47,839 nucleotides of DNA from Streptomyces sp. CHD11 (GCF_018638295.1 NZ_JABTTS010000009.1:48783-96621), one strand, 5' to 3'; positions 1 through 8,556 are shown, counted from the stretch's first letter. Notes: generated from the sequence alone by a model not told the origin. Numbers and translations are program-made.

Positions 1-25
1 CCCCCCCCCCCCCCCCCCCCCCCCC
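1..25. other. Poly-C run at the window edge
   Basis: The first 25 bases are an uninterrupted run of C. Nothing else in the window resembles it. A homopolymer exactly at the edge is most simply a contig end or sequencing artefact, although a genuine C tract cannot be excluded from this sequence alone. Confidence 0.6.
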
Positions 26-62
26 GACCGCGTCGTGCGCGATGACCCGCCGGGTACGGGCC

Positions 63-227
63 TCAGCGGTCCGAGCGCGGCTTCTCCATGGCTTCCCGGA
101 ACCGGGCGTAACCGATGAGCTCGGGGCCGTCACCCCGTACCTTGCGCGTCCTGTTGGCCCAACTGCCCCACAGCCCCGCTCCGATCGCGGCCACGAGCGG
201 AATCAGCAACCAGGCAAGCGCTGCCAT
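63..227 (-). CDS. Small single-pass membrane protein (54 aa)
   Basis: A 54-residue reading frame with an ATG start preceded by a clear GGAGGTC ribosome binding site six bases upstream. Residues 3-20 form a hydrophobic segment rich in Ala, Leu, Ile and Val. A basic stretch (NRTRKVR) and a short charged tail follow, as in a small membrane-anchored protein with a cytoplasmic tail. I do not recognise a named family. Strong codon bias and the well-placed binding site support it as real. It lies downstream of moaE on the same strand with a gap of about 135 bases, so co-transcription is possible but not shown. Confidence 0.75.
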   Translation of the reverse strand: MAALAWLLIPLVAAIGAGLWGSWANRTRKVRGDGPELIGYARFREAMEKPRSDR

Positions 228-363
228 GCCGACCTCCCAACCCCATGAGTGTCCGCAACTGACTGACTGATCAGCAGATTAACCATCCGCCGTGACAACG
301 CTCACCGCCGGGGTGCGGTTACGCAACCGGAGGTCGGAAATCGACAGCGCCCCAGGGACGGCG

Positions 364-822
364 CTACGCCCCCACCCATTCCTCGGTTCCGTCCGAGAAC
401 CTCTGGTGCTTCCAGATGGGCACCTCGTGCTTGAGGTCGTCGATCAGCCTCCGGCAGGCCTCGAAGGCCTCCCCCCGGTGCGGGCACGACACTCCGACGA
501 CCACGGCGAGGTCCCCGATCCGGAGATCCCCCACCCGGTGCACGGCGGCGAGCGCCCGTACCGGGTACTCGGCGGCGACCTTCCCGGCGATGCGCCGCAT
601 CTCGTCCTCGGCGCTCGGGTGACACGAATAGCCCAGTGCGTCGACGTCGGTACCGCCGTCGTGATTGCGCACGGTTCCCACGAACAGCGCCGTCCCGCCG
701 GCCGCGTCGTCCCCCACCGCGCGGAGGACCTCGTCCACCGACAGCGGCGCGTCGCGGATCGCGATCAGTCTGATCGGCTCCTGTGCGGCCTGCTCACCCG
801 GGTGATCGTGCGTGGATGCCAT
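364..822 (-). CDS. moaE: Molybdopterin synthase large subunit MoaE
   Basis: This 152-residue protein matches MoaE, which with thiocarboxylated MoaD converts cyclic pyranopterin monophosphate (precursor Z) to molybdopterin in the cytoplasm. Visible family features are TALFVGTVRNHD near residues 44-55, CPHRGEAFEAC near 113-123 (the His-Arg pair of the active site), and KHEVPIWK near 131-138, which carries the two conserved lysines. The ATG at 822 is preceded by a GGGGAC-type binding site. No moaD is adjacent. The sulfurtransferase MoeZ, which activates sulfur carrier proteins in actinobacteria, is about 33 kb away in this window. The length fits the family (about 150 residues). Confidence 0.93.
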   Translation of the reverse strand: MASTHDHPGEQAAQEPIRLIAIRDAPLSVDEVLRAVGDDAAGGTALFVGTVRNHDGGTDVDALGYSCHPSAEDEMRRIAGKVAAEYPVRALAAVHRVGDLRIGDLAVVVGVSCPHRGEAFEACRRLIDDLKHEVPIWKHQRFSDGTEEWVGA

Positions 823-973
823 GTCCCCATCGTGCCGCACACCGGCGGGCCCGCGGAACGGGGCCGGGGCCCGTACGCGCGCGTGCCGTGCGCGACGGCA
901 CCGCCCTGCCCACGGCGGACCGACGGCAGGGAGGCTTCCGCGGCAGACGCGTACCCCCGCCCGGCCCCGGCGG

Positions 974-2137
974 TCAGATCCGCCGCCGCGCCTTCCTGGC
1001 CCGCCGCACCACGGCCGCCGCGCCCAGCAGGGCCACCGTCGCGCCTGCCGCGCCCGCCGCCGTCGCGTCCTTGCGGCCCAGCCGCCGTCCGGCGACCGTG
1101 TGCCTGCCGGACACCTCCTCCAGCAGTTCCGCGAGCACCTCCTCGTTGGTGTGCGCGGGCCGCCACCCGGCGTCGTGCAACCGGCTGCCGCTGACCACCC
1201 AGGGGTACATCGTGTAGGCCAGGTCACCGGCCGGGGAAGGGGTGAGTCCGATCCGGTGCAGCCGGGCCGCCGCGCCGAGCGCCACCGCCGACGGCAGCTC
1301 CATCCGGCGGATCCCGCTGAGCTCCTCCACCTCCTCCTGCTCCAGCCAGCCGTCGCAGCCGACGGCCAGTTCGCCCTCCACCTTCTCCAGCACGGCGTAT
1401 TCCAGGGCGCTGCACAGGTCATCGACATGGCAGAACTGCCACGCGGGCCGCGATCCGGCCACCACAAGCAGCCGGGGGGACTCGAAATACCTGGTCAGAG
1501 CGGTGTCGGTATGGCCCACCAGCACGGCGGGGCGGACGACGGTGACGTTGAGACCGGGGTGCGCGCGCGGTGCCCGGCGCGCCAGCCGCTCGACCTCCAG
1601 GAGGTCGCCGACTCCCGTGGCCTCCGCCGTGGCCCGCAGTTCCGCGTCCTCGGACAGCGGCAGCTCGTTGTCCGGCAGCGCTCCGTAGACCATCGTCGAG
1701 GTGCACAGCACCACCCGGTGCACCCCGGCGGCCGCCGCGGCCGTCAGCACGGTCTGGGTGCCCCGTACGTTGTAGGCCGTCCGCGCGGGGGCGTCGGTCT
1801 CCAGATCGAGGTCGAGCGCCAGGTGGACCACGACGTCGGCCCCGCGCAGCTTGTCCGCGATGGCGGGATCGCGGACGTCCAGGATGTGCCAGAGCGCCTC
1901 GGCGCATTCACCGCGCCGCTCGTCGATGCCGATGACCTGCTTGATCTCATCCGATGCCGCGAGCCGCGCGGTGAGCTGCGCGCCGACGCCGGACGCGGCT
2001 CCGGTGACCGCGACGACGGGCCCGCGTGGCGCGGCAGCCCTGTCGGCGCGCTGCTCCCGCGTCGACGGGTGGTGGTCGGGTGACGGGTGGGTTGACTCGT
2101 TTCGCGCTGCGCGAACCTGCGGATCTGGGGAACTCAC
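974..2137 (-). CDS. NAD-dependent epimerase/dehydratase-like SDR protein
   Basis: This is an extended short-chain dehydrogenase/reductase-type protein of 387 residues. An N-terminal Rossmann motif (VAVTGAASGVG, near residue 41) is followed by an aspartate-rich strand (VIGIDER), an HLAL segment typical of the family, and TSTMVYG in place of the usual Ser/Tyr catalytic neighbourhood. The C terminus has a short hydrophobic segment and an Arg/Lys-rich end (VVRRARKARRRI), suggesting membrane association. The GTG at 2137 was chosen because GGAGAC lies about seven bases upstream; an in-frame start at 2233 exists, but its extra 32 residues look non-coding. The substrate cannot be told from sequence. 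The classical YxxxK catalytic pair is not evident, so a non-catalytic or atypical role is possible. Confidence 0.85.
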   Translation of the reverse strand: MSSPDPQVRAARNESTHPSPDHHPSTREQRADRAAAPRGPVVAVTGAASGVGAQLTARLAASDEIKQVIGIDERRGECAEALWHILDVRDPAIADKLRGADVVVHLALDLDLETDAPARTAYNVRGTQTVLTAAAAAGVHRVVLCTSTMVYGALPDNELPLSEDAELRATAEATGVGDLLEVERLARRAPRAHPGLNVTVVRPAVLVGHTDTALTRYFESPRLLVVAGSRPAWQFCHVDDLCSALEYAVLEKVEGELAVGCDGWLEQEEVEELSGIRRMELPSAVALGAAARLHRIGLTPSPAGDLAYTMYPWVVSGSRLHDAGWRPAHTNEEVLAELLEEVSGRHTVAGRRLGRKDATAAGAAGATVALLGAAAVVRRARKARRRI

Positions 2138-2329
2138 CGGGCGTCTCCAGCGGTTGTCTTCAGTACGGGCGCAAGCGACGCGTACGTACCAGGTGGCATC
2201 CATCCTGCCGCAGGCGTTCTGTCGGCGAAGCACCGAGGCCCGATCCGCTTCAGGTGTCTACGCTGGGTGGTGTTGTCGGGCAGCCGTGCCGCCGGAAAGA
2301 ACCGGTGGCCCTACCAGCCGAGGAAACCC

Positions 2330-3808
2330 GTGAGTGACACCCCATTCGGATTCGGCCTTCCGCCGGAGGAGCCGGACGACGGCGACGAGGGCAAGAAGAA
2401 GGACCCGCAGAGCGGCGGTGGTCAGGGCCCGGTCGGGCCGTTCGGTTTCGGTACGTCCGGAGCCGGAGGTTTCGGCGGCCCGGGCGCGGACAATCCGTTC
2501 GCCGCGATGTTCGGGTCATTGAACCCCAACGACCTGGGCGCAGCGTTCCAGCAGCTCGGCCAGATGCTCTCCTACGAGGGCGGGCCGGTGAACTGGGACA
2601 TGGCCAAGCAGATCGCCCGGCAGACGGTCTCCCAGGGGACCGCGGAGGGCTCGAAGGACGCGAGCGTCGGTCCCGCGGACCGCAAGGCCGTCGAGGATGC
2701 CGTCCGTCTGGCCGATCTCTGGCTGGACGACGCCACCTCCCTGCCGTCGGGCGCCAACTCGGCCGTGGCCTGGAGCCGCGCGGAGTGGGTCGAGGCCACC
2801 CTGCCGGCCTGGCGCGAGCTGGTCGACCCGGTCGCCGAGCGCGTCGGGAACGCGATGGGCGACGTCCTGCCGGAGGAGATGCAGGCCATGGCCGGCCCGC
2901 TGATCGGCATGATGCGCTCCATGGGCGGCGCCATGTTCGGTACGCAGATCGGGCAGGCCGTCGGTGTGCTCGCCGGTGAGGTCGTCGGTTCGACCGACAT
3001 CGGCCTGCCGCTGGGCCCCGCCCGCCGCGCCGCGCTGCTGCCGCTGAACATCGAGACCTTCGGCAAGGACCTGGGCGTCCCCCAGGAGGAGGTGCGGCTG
3101 TATCTCGCCCTGCGCGAGGCCGCCCACCAGCGCCTGTTCGCGCACGTCCCCTGGCTGCGCTCGCATCTGTTCGGCGCGGTCGACGGCTATGCGCGCGGGA
3201 TCAAGGTCGACACCGGCAAGCTGGAGGACGTCGTCGGCCAGTTCGACCCGCAGAATCCCGAGCAGTTGCAGGAGGCCCTCCAGCAGGGCATGTTCCAGCC
3301 GGAGGACACGCCGGAGCAGAAGACGGCCCTGGCCCGTCTGGAGACGGCGCTGGCGCTGGTCGAGGGCTGGGTCGACGCGGTGGTCCACGCGGCCGCCAAG
3401 CCGAGGCTGTCGTCGGCCGACGCGCTGCGCGAGACCCTGCGCCGCCGTCGTGCCTCGGGCGGTCCCGCCGAGCAGACGTTCGCCACGCTGATCGGTCTGG
3501 AACTGCGTCCACGCCGGCTGCGCGACGCCTCGCGACTGTGGGCCTCGCTCACCGACGCGCGCGGAGTCGACGGCAGGGACGCCCTGTGGGCGCACCCGGA
3601 CATGCTGCCGACGGCCACCGACCTGGACGACCCCGACGGTTTCGTCCACCGTGAGCAGATCGACTTCTCCGAGCTGGACAAGATGCTCGGCGAGGCCGCC
3701 GACAAGCCCGGCCTCAGGAAGAAGGGCGAGGCCGAGAACAAGGTCCGGGACCAGGACCAGGACCCGACCGAGGACGACGACCGGAACAAGGGTGACGGCA
3801 CCGAGTGA
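2330..3808 (+). CDS. DUF2342 / zincin-like metalloprotease-family protein
   Basis: A 492-residue protein of the actinobacterial zincin-2 (DUF2342, 'putative hydrolase') family, corresponding to M. tuberculosis Rv3195 in position and type. The first 60 or so residues are acidic, Gly-rich linker (DDGDEGKKKD, GPFGFG). The folded part follows, with a conserved glycine-rich segment (PLIGMMRSMGGAMFGTQIGQAVG) and the would-be zinc site LREAAHQRLFAHVPWLRSH. The expected HExxH is REAAH here, so the first histidine is missing. The C terminus is highly charged. The start is the GTG at 2330. Its stop codon overlaps the GTG of the next gene (GTGA), so the two are probably translationally coupled. Proteolytic activity is doubtful given the altered motif. 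Confidence 0.88.
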   Translation: MSDTPFGFGLPPEEPDDGDEGKKKDPQSGGGQGPVGPFGFGTSGAGGFGGPGADNPFAAMFGSLNPNDLGAAFQQLGQMLSYEGGPVNWDMAKQIARQTVSQGTAEGSKDASVGPADRKAVEDAVRLADLWLDDATSLPSGANSAVAWSRAEWVEATLPAWRELVDPVAERVGNAMGDVLPEEMQAMAGPLIGMMRSMGGAMFGTQIGQAVGVLAGEVVGSTDIGLPLGPARRAALLPLNIETFGKDLGVPQEEVRLYLALREAAHQRLFAHVPWLRSHLFGAVDGYARGIKVDTGKLEDVVGQFDPQNPEQLQEALQQGMFQPEDTPEQKTALARLETALALVEGWVDAVVHAAAKPRLSSADALRETLRRRRASGGPAEQTFATLIGLELRPRRLRDASRLWASLTDARGVDGRDALWAHPDMLPTATDLDDPDGFVHREQIDFSELDKMLGEAADKPGLRKKGEAENKVRDQDQDPTEDDDRNKGDGTE

Positions 3809-4332
3809 GCCTGCACGACGACGCGGTCCTCGTACTCGAGGGGTACGAGGACCAGCAGGTGCTGCGTGACGCCTACCTGGAGCATCTCGCCGCTCATCCG
3901 GACGGCATGTGGAAGACATGTCACGCGGGCCACCTCACCGCGAGTGCCCTGGTGATCGACCCTGCCCGCGGCCGGGTCCTGCTCACCCTGCACAGGAAGC
4001 TGCGGATGTGGCTCCAGATGGGCGGCCACTGCGAGCCCGGGGACGCCTCGCTCGCCGCGGCGGCGCTGCGCGAGGCGACGGAGGAGTCCGGCATCCCGGA
4101 CCTGGCGCTTCTGGCGGGCGGGCCCGTGCGGCTGGACCGGCATCCGATCCCGTCGCCCTGCCACTGGCACTTCGACGTCCAGTACGCGGCGGTGGCCGCG
4201 CCCGGCGCGGCGCACGCGATCAGCGACGAGTCCCTCGACCTGCGCTGGTTCTCCTACGACGAGATCGCCGGCGTGGCCGACGCGTCGGTCCTGCGTCTGA
4301 CCGGGGCGGCCCGGGCGAGGCTGGGCGTCTGA
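3805..4332 (+). CDS. Nudix hydrolase
   Basis: A 175-residue Nudix-fold protein. The Nudix box is GHCEPGDASLAAAALREATEESGI (residues about 73-96 in two adjoining parts), with REATEESG providing the catalytic metal-binding glutamates and Asp at the position usually held by the first Glu. Nudix enzymes hydrolyse nucleoside diphosphates linked to another moiety; the exact substrate here is unknown. It starts with a GTG overlapping the TGA of the preceding DUF2342 gene by four bases, indicating coupling. A perfect 20-bp hairpin follows the stop codon. Confidence 0.9.
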   Translation: MSLHDDAVLVLEGYEDQQVLRDAYLEHLAAHPDGMWKTCHAGHLTASALVIDPARGRVLLTLHRKLRMWLQMGGHCEPGDASLAAAALREATEESGIPDLALLAGGPVRLDRHPIPSPCHWHFDVQYAAVAAPGAAHAISDESLDLRWFSYDEIAGVADASVLRLTGAARARLGV

Positions 4333-4342
4333 CCCGCGCGGG

Positions 4343-4394
4343 GCGGACGAGGCAAGGGGCGGACACCCTGGTGCCCGCCCCTTGCCTCGTCCGC
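4343..4394. terminator. Bidirectional terminator between Nudix and AIM24 genes
   Basis: A perfect inverted repeat with 20-base arms (4343-4362 and 4375-4394) and a 12-base loop that can itself pair (CACC/GGTG). It lies between two convergent genes, immediately after one stop codon and just before the other. There is no T tract, as is usual for Streptomyces terminators. Confidence 0.85.
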
Positions 4395-4401
4395 GCGCCG
4401 G

Positions 4402-5157
4402 TCAGCTCCAGGCGTTGCCCTGGTTCTGGCCGCGGACGCCCTGCTGCCCCATGCCGTACTGGGCGGTGAGCCCGGAGCCGATCTGGGCGTTCTGCGGCGG
4501 CAGCAGCTCACTGGGCTGGACGAGAGCGAAGCCGCTGCCCATGAAACTGAGTTCCCAGCCCTCGCCGGTGCTGCCACGCCGCCGCCACACCCCCGAGGAG
4601 TGGGTCTGGGCCTGCATCTGCACGCGCAGCGAGGTGGACCACGCGACGATGGCGTCGGCATCGCAGTTGACGTACTTGTCCGGCGTCACCTGCATCAACA
4701 GCGGCATGCCGGAGGTCATCAGAGCGACCTTGCCGTTCCCGGTGATGTTGAGCTGGTACTTCCCGGAGCCGGAGATGCCGTACAGGCTGTCCACGGCGAT
4801 GACCTCGTGGTGCAGCGAGGAGTCCATCGCGAGCACATAACTGCTGTCGACGGTCAGTCCCTCATGGTCCACGTCCATCACATGGACGCGCTGGGCGAGG
4901 TTGGCGAGGTAGACCGTGCCCTGCCCGTGACAGCGCATCAGGTCGAGGCCCTCACCTGTGCGGGCACGCGCGCGCGAGGAGCCGTTGCCCTGGTACTCGG
5001 CGTCGAACTCCATGAGCCCCTGATAGGCGACCATGCTGCCCTTGCGGGCCAGGATGTCGTCGTGGCCCTCCAGGGCCACCCGGAGCATCTGCTGGTTCTG
5101 CAGACTCCAGCGCTCCTGGGTCTGCTGGTCGTTGAAGGTGAAAAGCGGGCTTTGCAT
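4402..5157 (-). CDS. AIM24 family protein (third gene of the TerD-AIM24 operon)
   Basis: A 251-residue AIM24-family protein. The family is a beta-rich fold first named from a yeast mitochondrial protein; its bacterial function is not established. It shares diagnostic segments with its two upstream neighbours: ILARKGSMVAYQG near residues 35-47, a LMRCHGQGTVYLA segment, and a VQPSELL C-terminal strand. No signal peptide or membrane segment is seen. The start is an ATG with GGGGGAGC upstream. It lies 17 bases downstream of the second AIM24 gene, so the three genes form one leftward operon. Confidence 0.88.
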   Translation of the reverse strand: MQSPLFTFNDQQTQERWSLQNQQMLRVALEGHDDILARKGSMVAYQGLMEFDAEYQGNGSSRARARTGEGLDLMRCHGQGTVYLANLAQRVHVMDVDHEGLTVDSSYVLAMDSSLHHEVIAVDSLYGISGSGKYQLNITGNGKVALMTSGMPLLMQVTPDKYVNCDADAIVAWSTSLRVQMQAQTHSSGVWRRRGSTGEGWELSFMGSGFALVQPSELLPPQNAQIGSGLTAQYGMGQQGVRGQNQGNAWS

Positions 5158-5174
5158 GATGTGGTTGCTCCCCC

Positions 5175-5855
5175 TCAGCCCCGGACCCGGAGACGGTCGG
5201 TGCTGTCCTCACTGGGCTGGACGACGACGATGCCCTGACCGGAGAAGGCCATCTGGTAGGCCTCGCCGCTGCCGCGGCCGATCAGCGACTGGGCCCGGAA
5301 GCTGCGCTTGCCCTTCACCTTGAGGTTCGGGGACCAGGCGACCAGGGCGTCCGGGTCGACGTACGTCTCGTCGTCGCCGCCACCGCAGTCGACGACGATC
5401 GGCTTGCCGCGCGAGGTCAGCGCGACCCAGCCCTGTCCGGAGATCTTGGTGTTCCACAGGCCCTGTCCGGCGAACTTCGCCAGGCCCTTCACCCGCTCCA
5501 CGCCCCACGTGAGATGGGCGTCGAAGGCGAGCAGGTTGGTGGCGTTGACGGAGATGCCGTCACCGTTGAGGTTGATCACCACGACGTTGGCGCCGTAGTC
5601 GGCGAGATACAGCAGACCGTCGCCGGAGCACTTCATCAGGGGCGCGCCCTCGCCGGTCATCCAGTCCTTGGCGATCTGGCGGACGGCGGGCGGATTGGGC
5701 TCGTACTGGACGAACCCCTCGTAGGCGACCATCGATCCCACGCGCGCCAGGAGGTCGTTCCCGGTCTGCATGGCGACCTTCAGCATGTGGTTGCCGTGGT
5801 TCTCCATGCGGGCGGTGACGGGGGCGGGAGCATAGCCCGCGAGTGGCTGGTTCAT
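5175..5855 (-). CDS. AIM24 family protein (second gene of the operon)
   Basis: A 226-residue AIM24-family protein, paralogous to its neighbours. The shared motifs LLARVGSMVAYEG (near residue 36), LMKCSGDGLLYLADYG and VVVQPSED are present in the same order as in the other two. The protein is nearly all predicted beta strand and has no membrane segment. It starts with an ATG 12 bases downstream of the TerD-AIM24 gene, with AGGGAGC as ribosome binding site. Function is unknown; the tandem arrangement suggests a hetero-oligomeric assembly (inference). Confidence 0.88.
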   Translation of the reverse strand: MNQPLAGYAPAPVTARMENHGNHMLKVAMQTGNDLLARVGSMVAYEGFVQYEPNPPAVRQIAKDWMTGEGAPLMKCSGDGLLYLADYGANVVVINLNGDGISVNATNLLAFDAHLTWGVERVKGLAKFAGQGLWNTKISGQGWVALTSRGKPIVVDCGGGDDETYVDPDALVAWSPNLKVKGKRSFRAQSLIGRGSGEAYQMAFSGQGIVVVQPSEDSTDRLRVRG

Positions 5856-5867
5856 GACGGGCTCCCT

Positions 5868-7595
5868 CTAGACCTCGTACGGCTGGACGACGATGAAGTT
5901 GCCGGGCGCGCCCCGGAACTGGAGGTTGACGCTCTCCCCGGTGTCGCCGGGGTAGGAGTTGCGCCGCATCCGCACCTGGCTGGAGACGACCACCTGGGAG
6001 GCGGCCGACCAGGCGACCACGGCGTTGCAGTCGGCGAAGGTGGTGGGGGTGACCGGGAGCACCACGGGCGTGCCGTGGGTCTTGACGACGATCGTGCCGG
6101 TGCCCTGGAACTGCATCGTGAACAGCGCGCCGCCGGGGATGCCGTGGCCCTCGATGCGGCGGACCTCGTACTGGAGCGTCTCGTCGAAGGCGAGGACGTT
6201 CTCGGCGGAGACGCACACGGCGTCGCCCTGGAGCTCGATCGGGTGCAGCATCGTGGAGTCCTCGGCGAAGAACACCTGTCCCTGGCCGGTGCAGCGCATC
6301 AGCTGCATCTCCTGGCCGGTGGCGTTGCCCACGATGCGGCCGGAGAAGCCCGCGCCCTTGTAGCTGAAGTCGACCTTGCCCTGGTAGAGCACCATGCTGC
6401 CCTGCCGGGCCAGTACGGGCTGTCCGCCGATGCCGAGGTCGGCGCGGACCAGCTTCTTGTTCTGCTGGGTCCAGCGCTGTCCGGTGGGCGTCTCCTTGAA
6501 CTTCTGGAGCGCGCCGAGGACCCCGGGGCTCTGCGGTGCGCTCTGCGGAACGCCCTGGGGAGCGCCGAGCGGGGCCTGCTGGTGGGGTACCTGTCCGGGC
6601 GGCGGCTGCTGGCCGTACCCCGGAGGGGGTGTGGGCTGGCCGTAACCGGGCGGCGCGGCGGGTGCCTGCGGTGCCTGCGGCTGGCCGTATCCCGGCGGCG
6701 GGGCGGGTGCCTGCGGTGCCTGCGGCTGGCCGTATCCCGGCGGTGGCGGCGGGGCCTGCTGACCGAACGGCGGCTGCTGGCCGTAAGGCGCGGGCGCAGG
6801 CGCGGGAGGCGGTACCGGGGAGCCGCCGGGCGGGGTGCTCAGTGGCGCGACGATGGTCGGCGCGGAGTGCACCGGCGGCGCGGGGGGCGGTGGCGGGGTG
6901 GCGCCGGGAGGCGGCGCGAAGCCCTGCGCGGCGGGCTGGGGCGCGGGAGCCGGGGCGGCGCCACCTGCGGGTACACCGAACGCGGGCGGCGCGGCGGACT
7001 GGGCGGGAGGCGCGAAGCCGGGGGCCGCTCCGCCGGCCTCGGGCTGCTGCGGGGCGGCCGGCTCCTCCTCGGCCACCTCACCGCCGAAGTTCTTCAGCAG
7101 CGCGTCGAGCCCGCCGTCGAAGCCCTGGCCGACGGCGGCGAACCGCCAGACGTCCTTGAAGTAGAAGTCACCGAGCATGACGGCCCGCTCGGTGGAGAAT
7201 TCCGAGCCGCTGAACGGGTACCGGGCCACTTCCTCGCCGCCCGCGACGATACGGATGTATCCGGGGCCGACCTGGGACATCTGCCCGGCGCCGTCGAGCG
7301 CCGCCGTGAAGGACAGCTTCCTGATCTGCTGCGGGATCCGGTCCAGCGTCACACGGAAGGACTCCGTGTCGCCCGCCTGGGCGCCCAGGAGCTGCACGGA
7401 CTCCTCGGGGGACTTCGGCTGGTTGTAGAAGATGAAATACTGGTCGTCCGACAGCCGCTCCTCGGCATCGAGACCGAAGCAGCTGATGTCGAAGTTCAGC
7501 CCCGGACCGGAGATCTGCACACCGATGTACAGATCCGTGCCCGCGGTGAGGTCACTGATCCTGGCCTTGTGGCCGCGCTGGAATTCCCTGGCCAT
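5868..7595 (-). CDS. TerD domain - proline-rich linker - AIM24 domain fusion protein
   Basis: A 575-residue three-part protein. Residues 1 to about 180 form a TerD-type domain (SDDQYFIFYNQ, FTAALDGAG, ARYPFSGSEFSTERAVMLGDFYFKDVWRFAAVGQGFDGGLDALL). TerD proteins bind calcium and are linked to tellurite and other chemical stress. The calcium-site consensus DLDxS and GEGDDE segments are degenerate here (FDIS, AGDTES). Residues about 180-365 are a Pro/Gly/Ala/Gln-rich linker with PPGYGQP repeats. From about 370 an AIM24 domain begins, with VLARQGSMVLYQG and LMRCTGQGQVFFA. It is the first gene of a leftward three-gene operon. Which domain sets the function is unknown. Confidence 0.9.
   Translation of the reverse strand: MAREFQRGHKARISDLTAGTDLYIGVQISGPGLNFDISCFGLDAEERLSDDQYFIFYNQPKSPEESVQLLGAQAGDTESFRVTLDRIPQQIRKLSFTAALDGAGQMSQVGPGYIRIVAGGEEVARYPFSGSEFSTERAVMLGDFYFKDVWRFAAVGQGFDGGLDALLKNFGGEVAEEEPAAPQQPEAGGAAPGFAPPAQSAAPPAFGVPAGGAAPAPAPQPAAQGFAPPPGATPPPPPAPPVHSAPTIVAPLSTPPGGSPVPPPAPAPAPYGQQPPFGQQAPPPPPGYGQPQAPQAPAPPPGYGQPQAPQAPAAPPGYGQPTPPPGYGQQPPPGQVPHQQAPLGAPQGVPQSAPQSPGVLGALQKFKETPTGQRWTQQNKKLVRADLGIGGQPVLARQGSMVLYQGKVDFSYKGAGFSGRIVGNATGQEMQLMRCTGQGQVFFAEDSTMLHPIELQGDAVCVSAENVLAFDETLQYEVRRIEGHGIPGGALFTMQFQGTGTIVVKTHGTPVVLPVTPTTFADCNAVVAWSAASQVVVSSQVRMRRNSYPGDTGESVNLQFRGAPGNFIVVQPYEV
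6658..6743. repeat. 45-bp tandem repeat coding for PPGYGQPQAPQAPAP
   Basis: Two near-identical copies (starting at 6658 and 6703) of a 45-base unit within the linker of the TerD-AIM24 gene, identical over at least 41 bases. The unit keeps the frame and adds 15 residues per copy, so the linker length can vary by slippage or recombination without breaking the gene. Confidence 0.85.
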
Positions 7596-7731
7596 ACGTA
7601 CGACCGTCCCCCATCCCGAATGTGAGTGCGTCGCGCCAGGCTAACTGCAAACACCGACACCGGATGGAGTCGGTACAGACCCGGTACACAACGCGTGCGG
7701 GGGCCTACGGTGCGCTCACCTCGCGCGCTGC

Positions 7732-8328
7732 TCACACATCACGCGTCCCCGGGACGTGCGGCAGCCGCTCGGCGGCGACCACGCCCTCGAGGTAGCCGCG
7801 GGCCCGCTCGGTCCTGGGATACGCCTCCAGCAGCCGCCAGAATCGAGGTCCGTGACCGGGTACCAGCAGATGCGCCAGTTCATGGCAGAGCACGTAGTCG
7901 ACGACGTACTCGGGCATGCCCTGCAGCCGGTGGGACAGGCGGATGCTGCCCTCGGAAGGGGTGCAGGAGCCCCAGCGCGTGTTCTGGTTGGTCACCCAGC
8001 GTACGGAGGCGGGCCTCGCCCGCCCGTCGAAGTACTGGTCCGAAAGCCGCCGGGCGCGCTCGGCCAGCTCCGTGTCCCCGAGCGTCCGCCGGCTCTCCTG
8101 GGCGGCCAGCTTGTCGAGCATGACGTTGACCCAGCGCTGCTCCTCCGCCTCGGACATCCGGGCGGGGATGAGCACGACGGTGCGATCGCCCTCGCGGTAC
8201 GCGGAGACCGTCCTGCGTCGACGGGCGCTCCTGCGGACCTCGATCGCGCTCGCCCTCGAGCCGTTCGTCGGCTGGCTCGTCGTGCTGCGCTGTGGCTTTC
8301 CGGCGCTGTGCAGTGGGTCGGCGGGCAC
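7732..8328 (-). CDS. YgjP/M48-type metal-dependent hydrolase
   Basis: A 198-residue protein of the YgjP (DUF45) zinc metallopeptidase-like family. Diagnostic features are WGSCTPSEGSIRLSHRL near residues 117-133, and VLCHELAHLLVPGHGPRFWRLL near 150-171 (two parts of one motif), which holds HELAH plus the downstream HxxxFW. The N-terminal 35 residues are Ser/Arg-rich and probably disordered. No signal peptide is seen, so it is expected in the cytoplasm. It starts with GTG at 8328 with only a weak binding site, so a slightly later start is possible. It diverges from the ThiF-like gene across a 228-base region. Confidence 0.88.
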   Translation of the reverse strand: MPADPLHSAGKPQRSTTSQPTNGSRASAIEVRRSARRRRTVSAYREGDRTVVLIPARMSEAEEQRWVNVMLDKLAAQESRRTLGDTELAERARRLSDQYFDGRARPASVRWVTNQNTRWGSCTPSEGSIRLSHRLQGMPEYVVDYVLCHELAHLLVPGHGPRFWRLLEAYPRTERARGYLEGVVAAERLPHVPGTRDV

Positions 8329-8428
8329 GCCCCGACGTTACCCGCTGCACACGGGGAAGTCTTGACTCCGGGACGGTTGCCCAGCGATCCCACCACCATG
8401 CGCCGGATTTATCAGATGAATTCCGGTG

Positions 8429-8440
8429 CCTGTGGACAAC
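8429..8440 (-). promoter_or_regulatory. DnaA box (Streptomyces consensus)
   Basis: The minus strand carries GTTGTCCACAGG, which contains the perfect Streptomyces DnaA box TTGTCCACA (8431-8439). It sits in the divergent intergenic region between the YgjP-like and ThiF-like genes. The same 12-base word occurs twice more in this window, both times between genes. Confidence 0.6.
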
Positions 8441-8556
8441 TTTCGGCGGCCTCCGCCCCGTCCCGGCATGCTGGCGTGCGTGGCCCGAATCACGACGGGC
8501 CCGGCCGTCCAGGAGAAGAATCCGGGACATAAGCGGGACATAAGGGGGTCTTCGTC

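Noticed and set aside
1..25. C tract as a regulatory or telomeric element
   Set aside because: Streptomyces telomeres are palindromic, not poly-C, and the run ends exactly at the window edge beside ordinary core genes; an assembly or sequencing artefact is more likely.
42..248. 68-codon plus-strand frame at the window start
   Set aside because: It overlaps, antisense, the small membrane protein that has a proper ribosome binding site and a membrane segment; the plus-strand translation is Arg/Pro-rich and featureless.
823..973. Molybdenum-cofactor riboswitch upstream of moaE
   Set aside because: The gap is only about 150 bases, and I could not find the conserved multi-stem layout of a Moco aptamer; without a covariance search there is no support.
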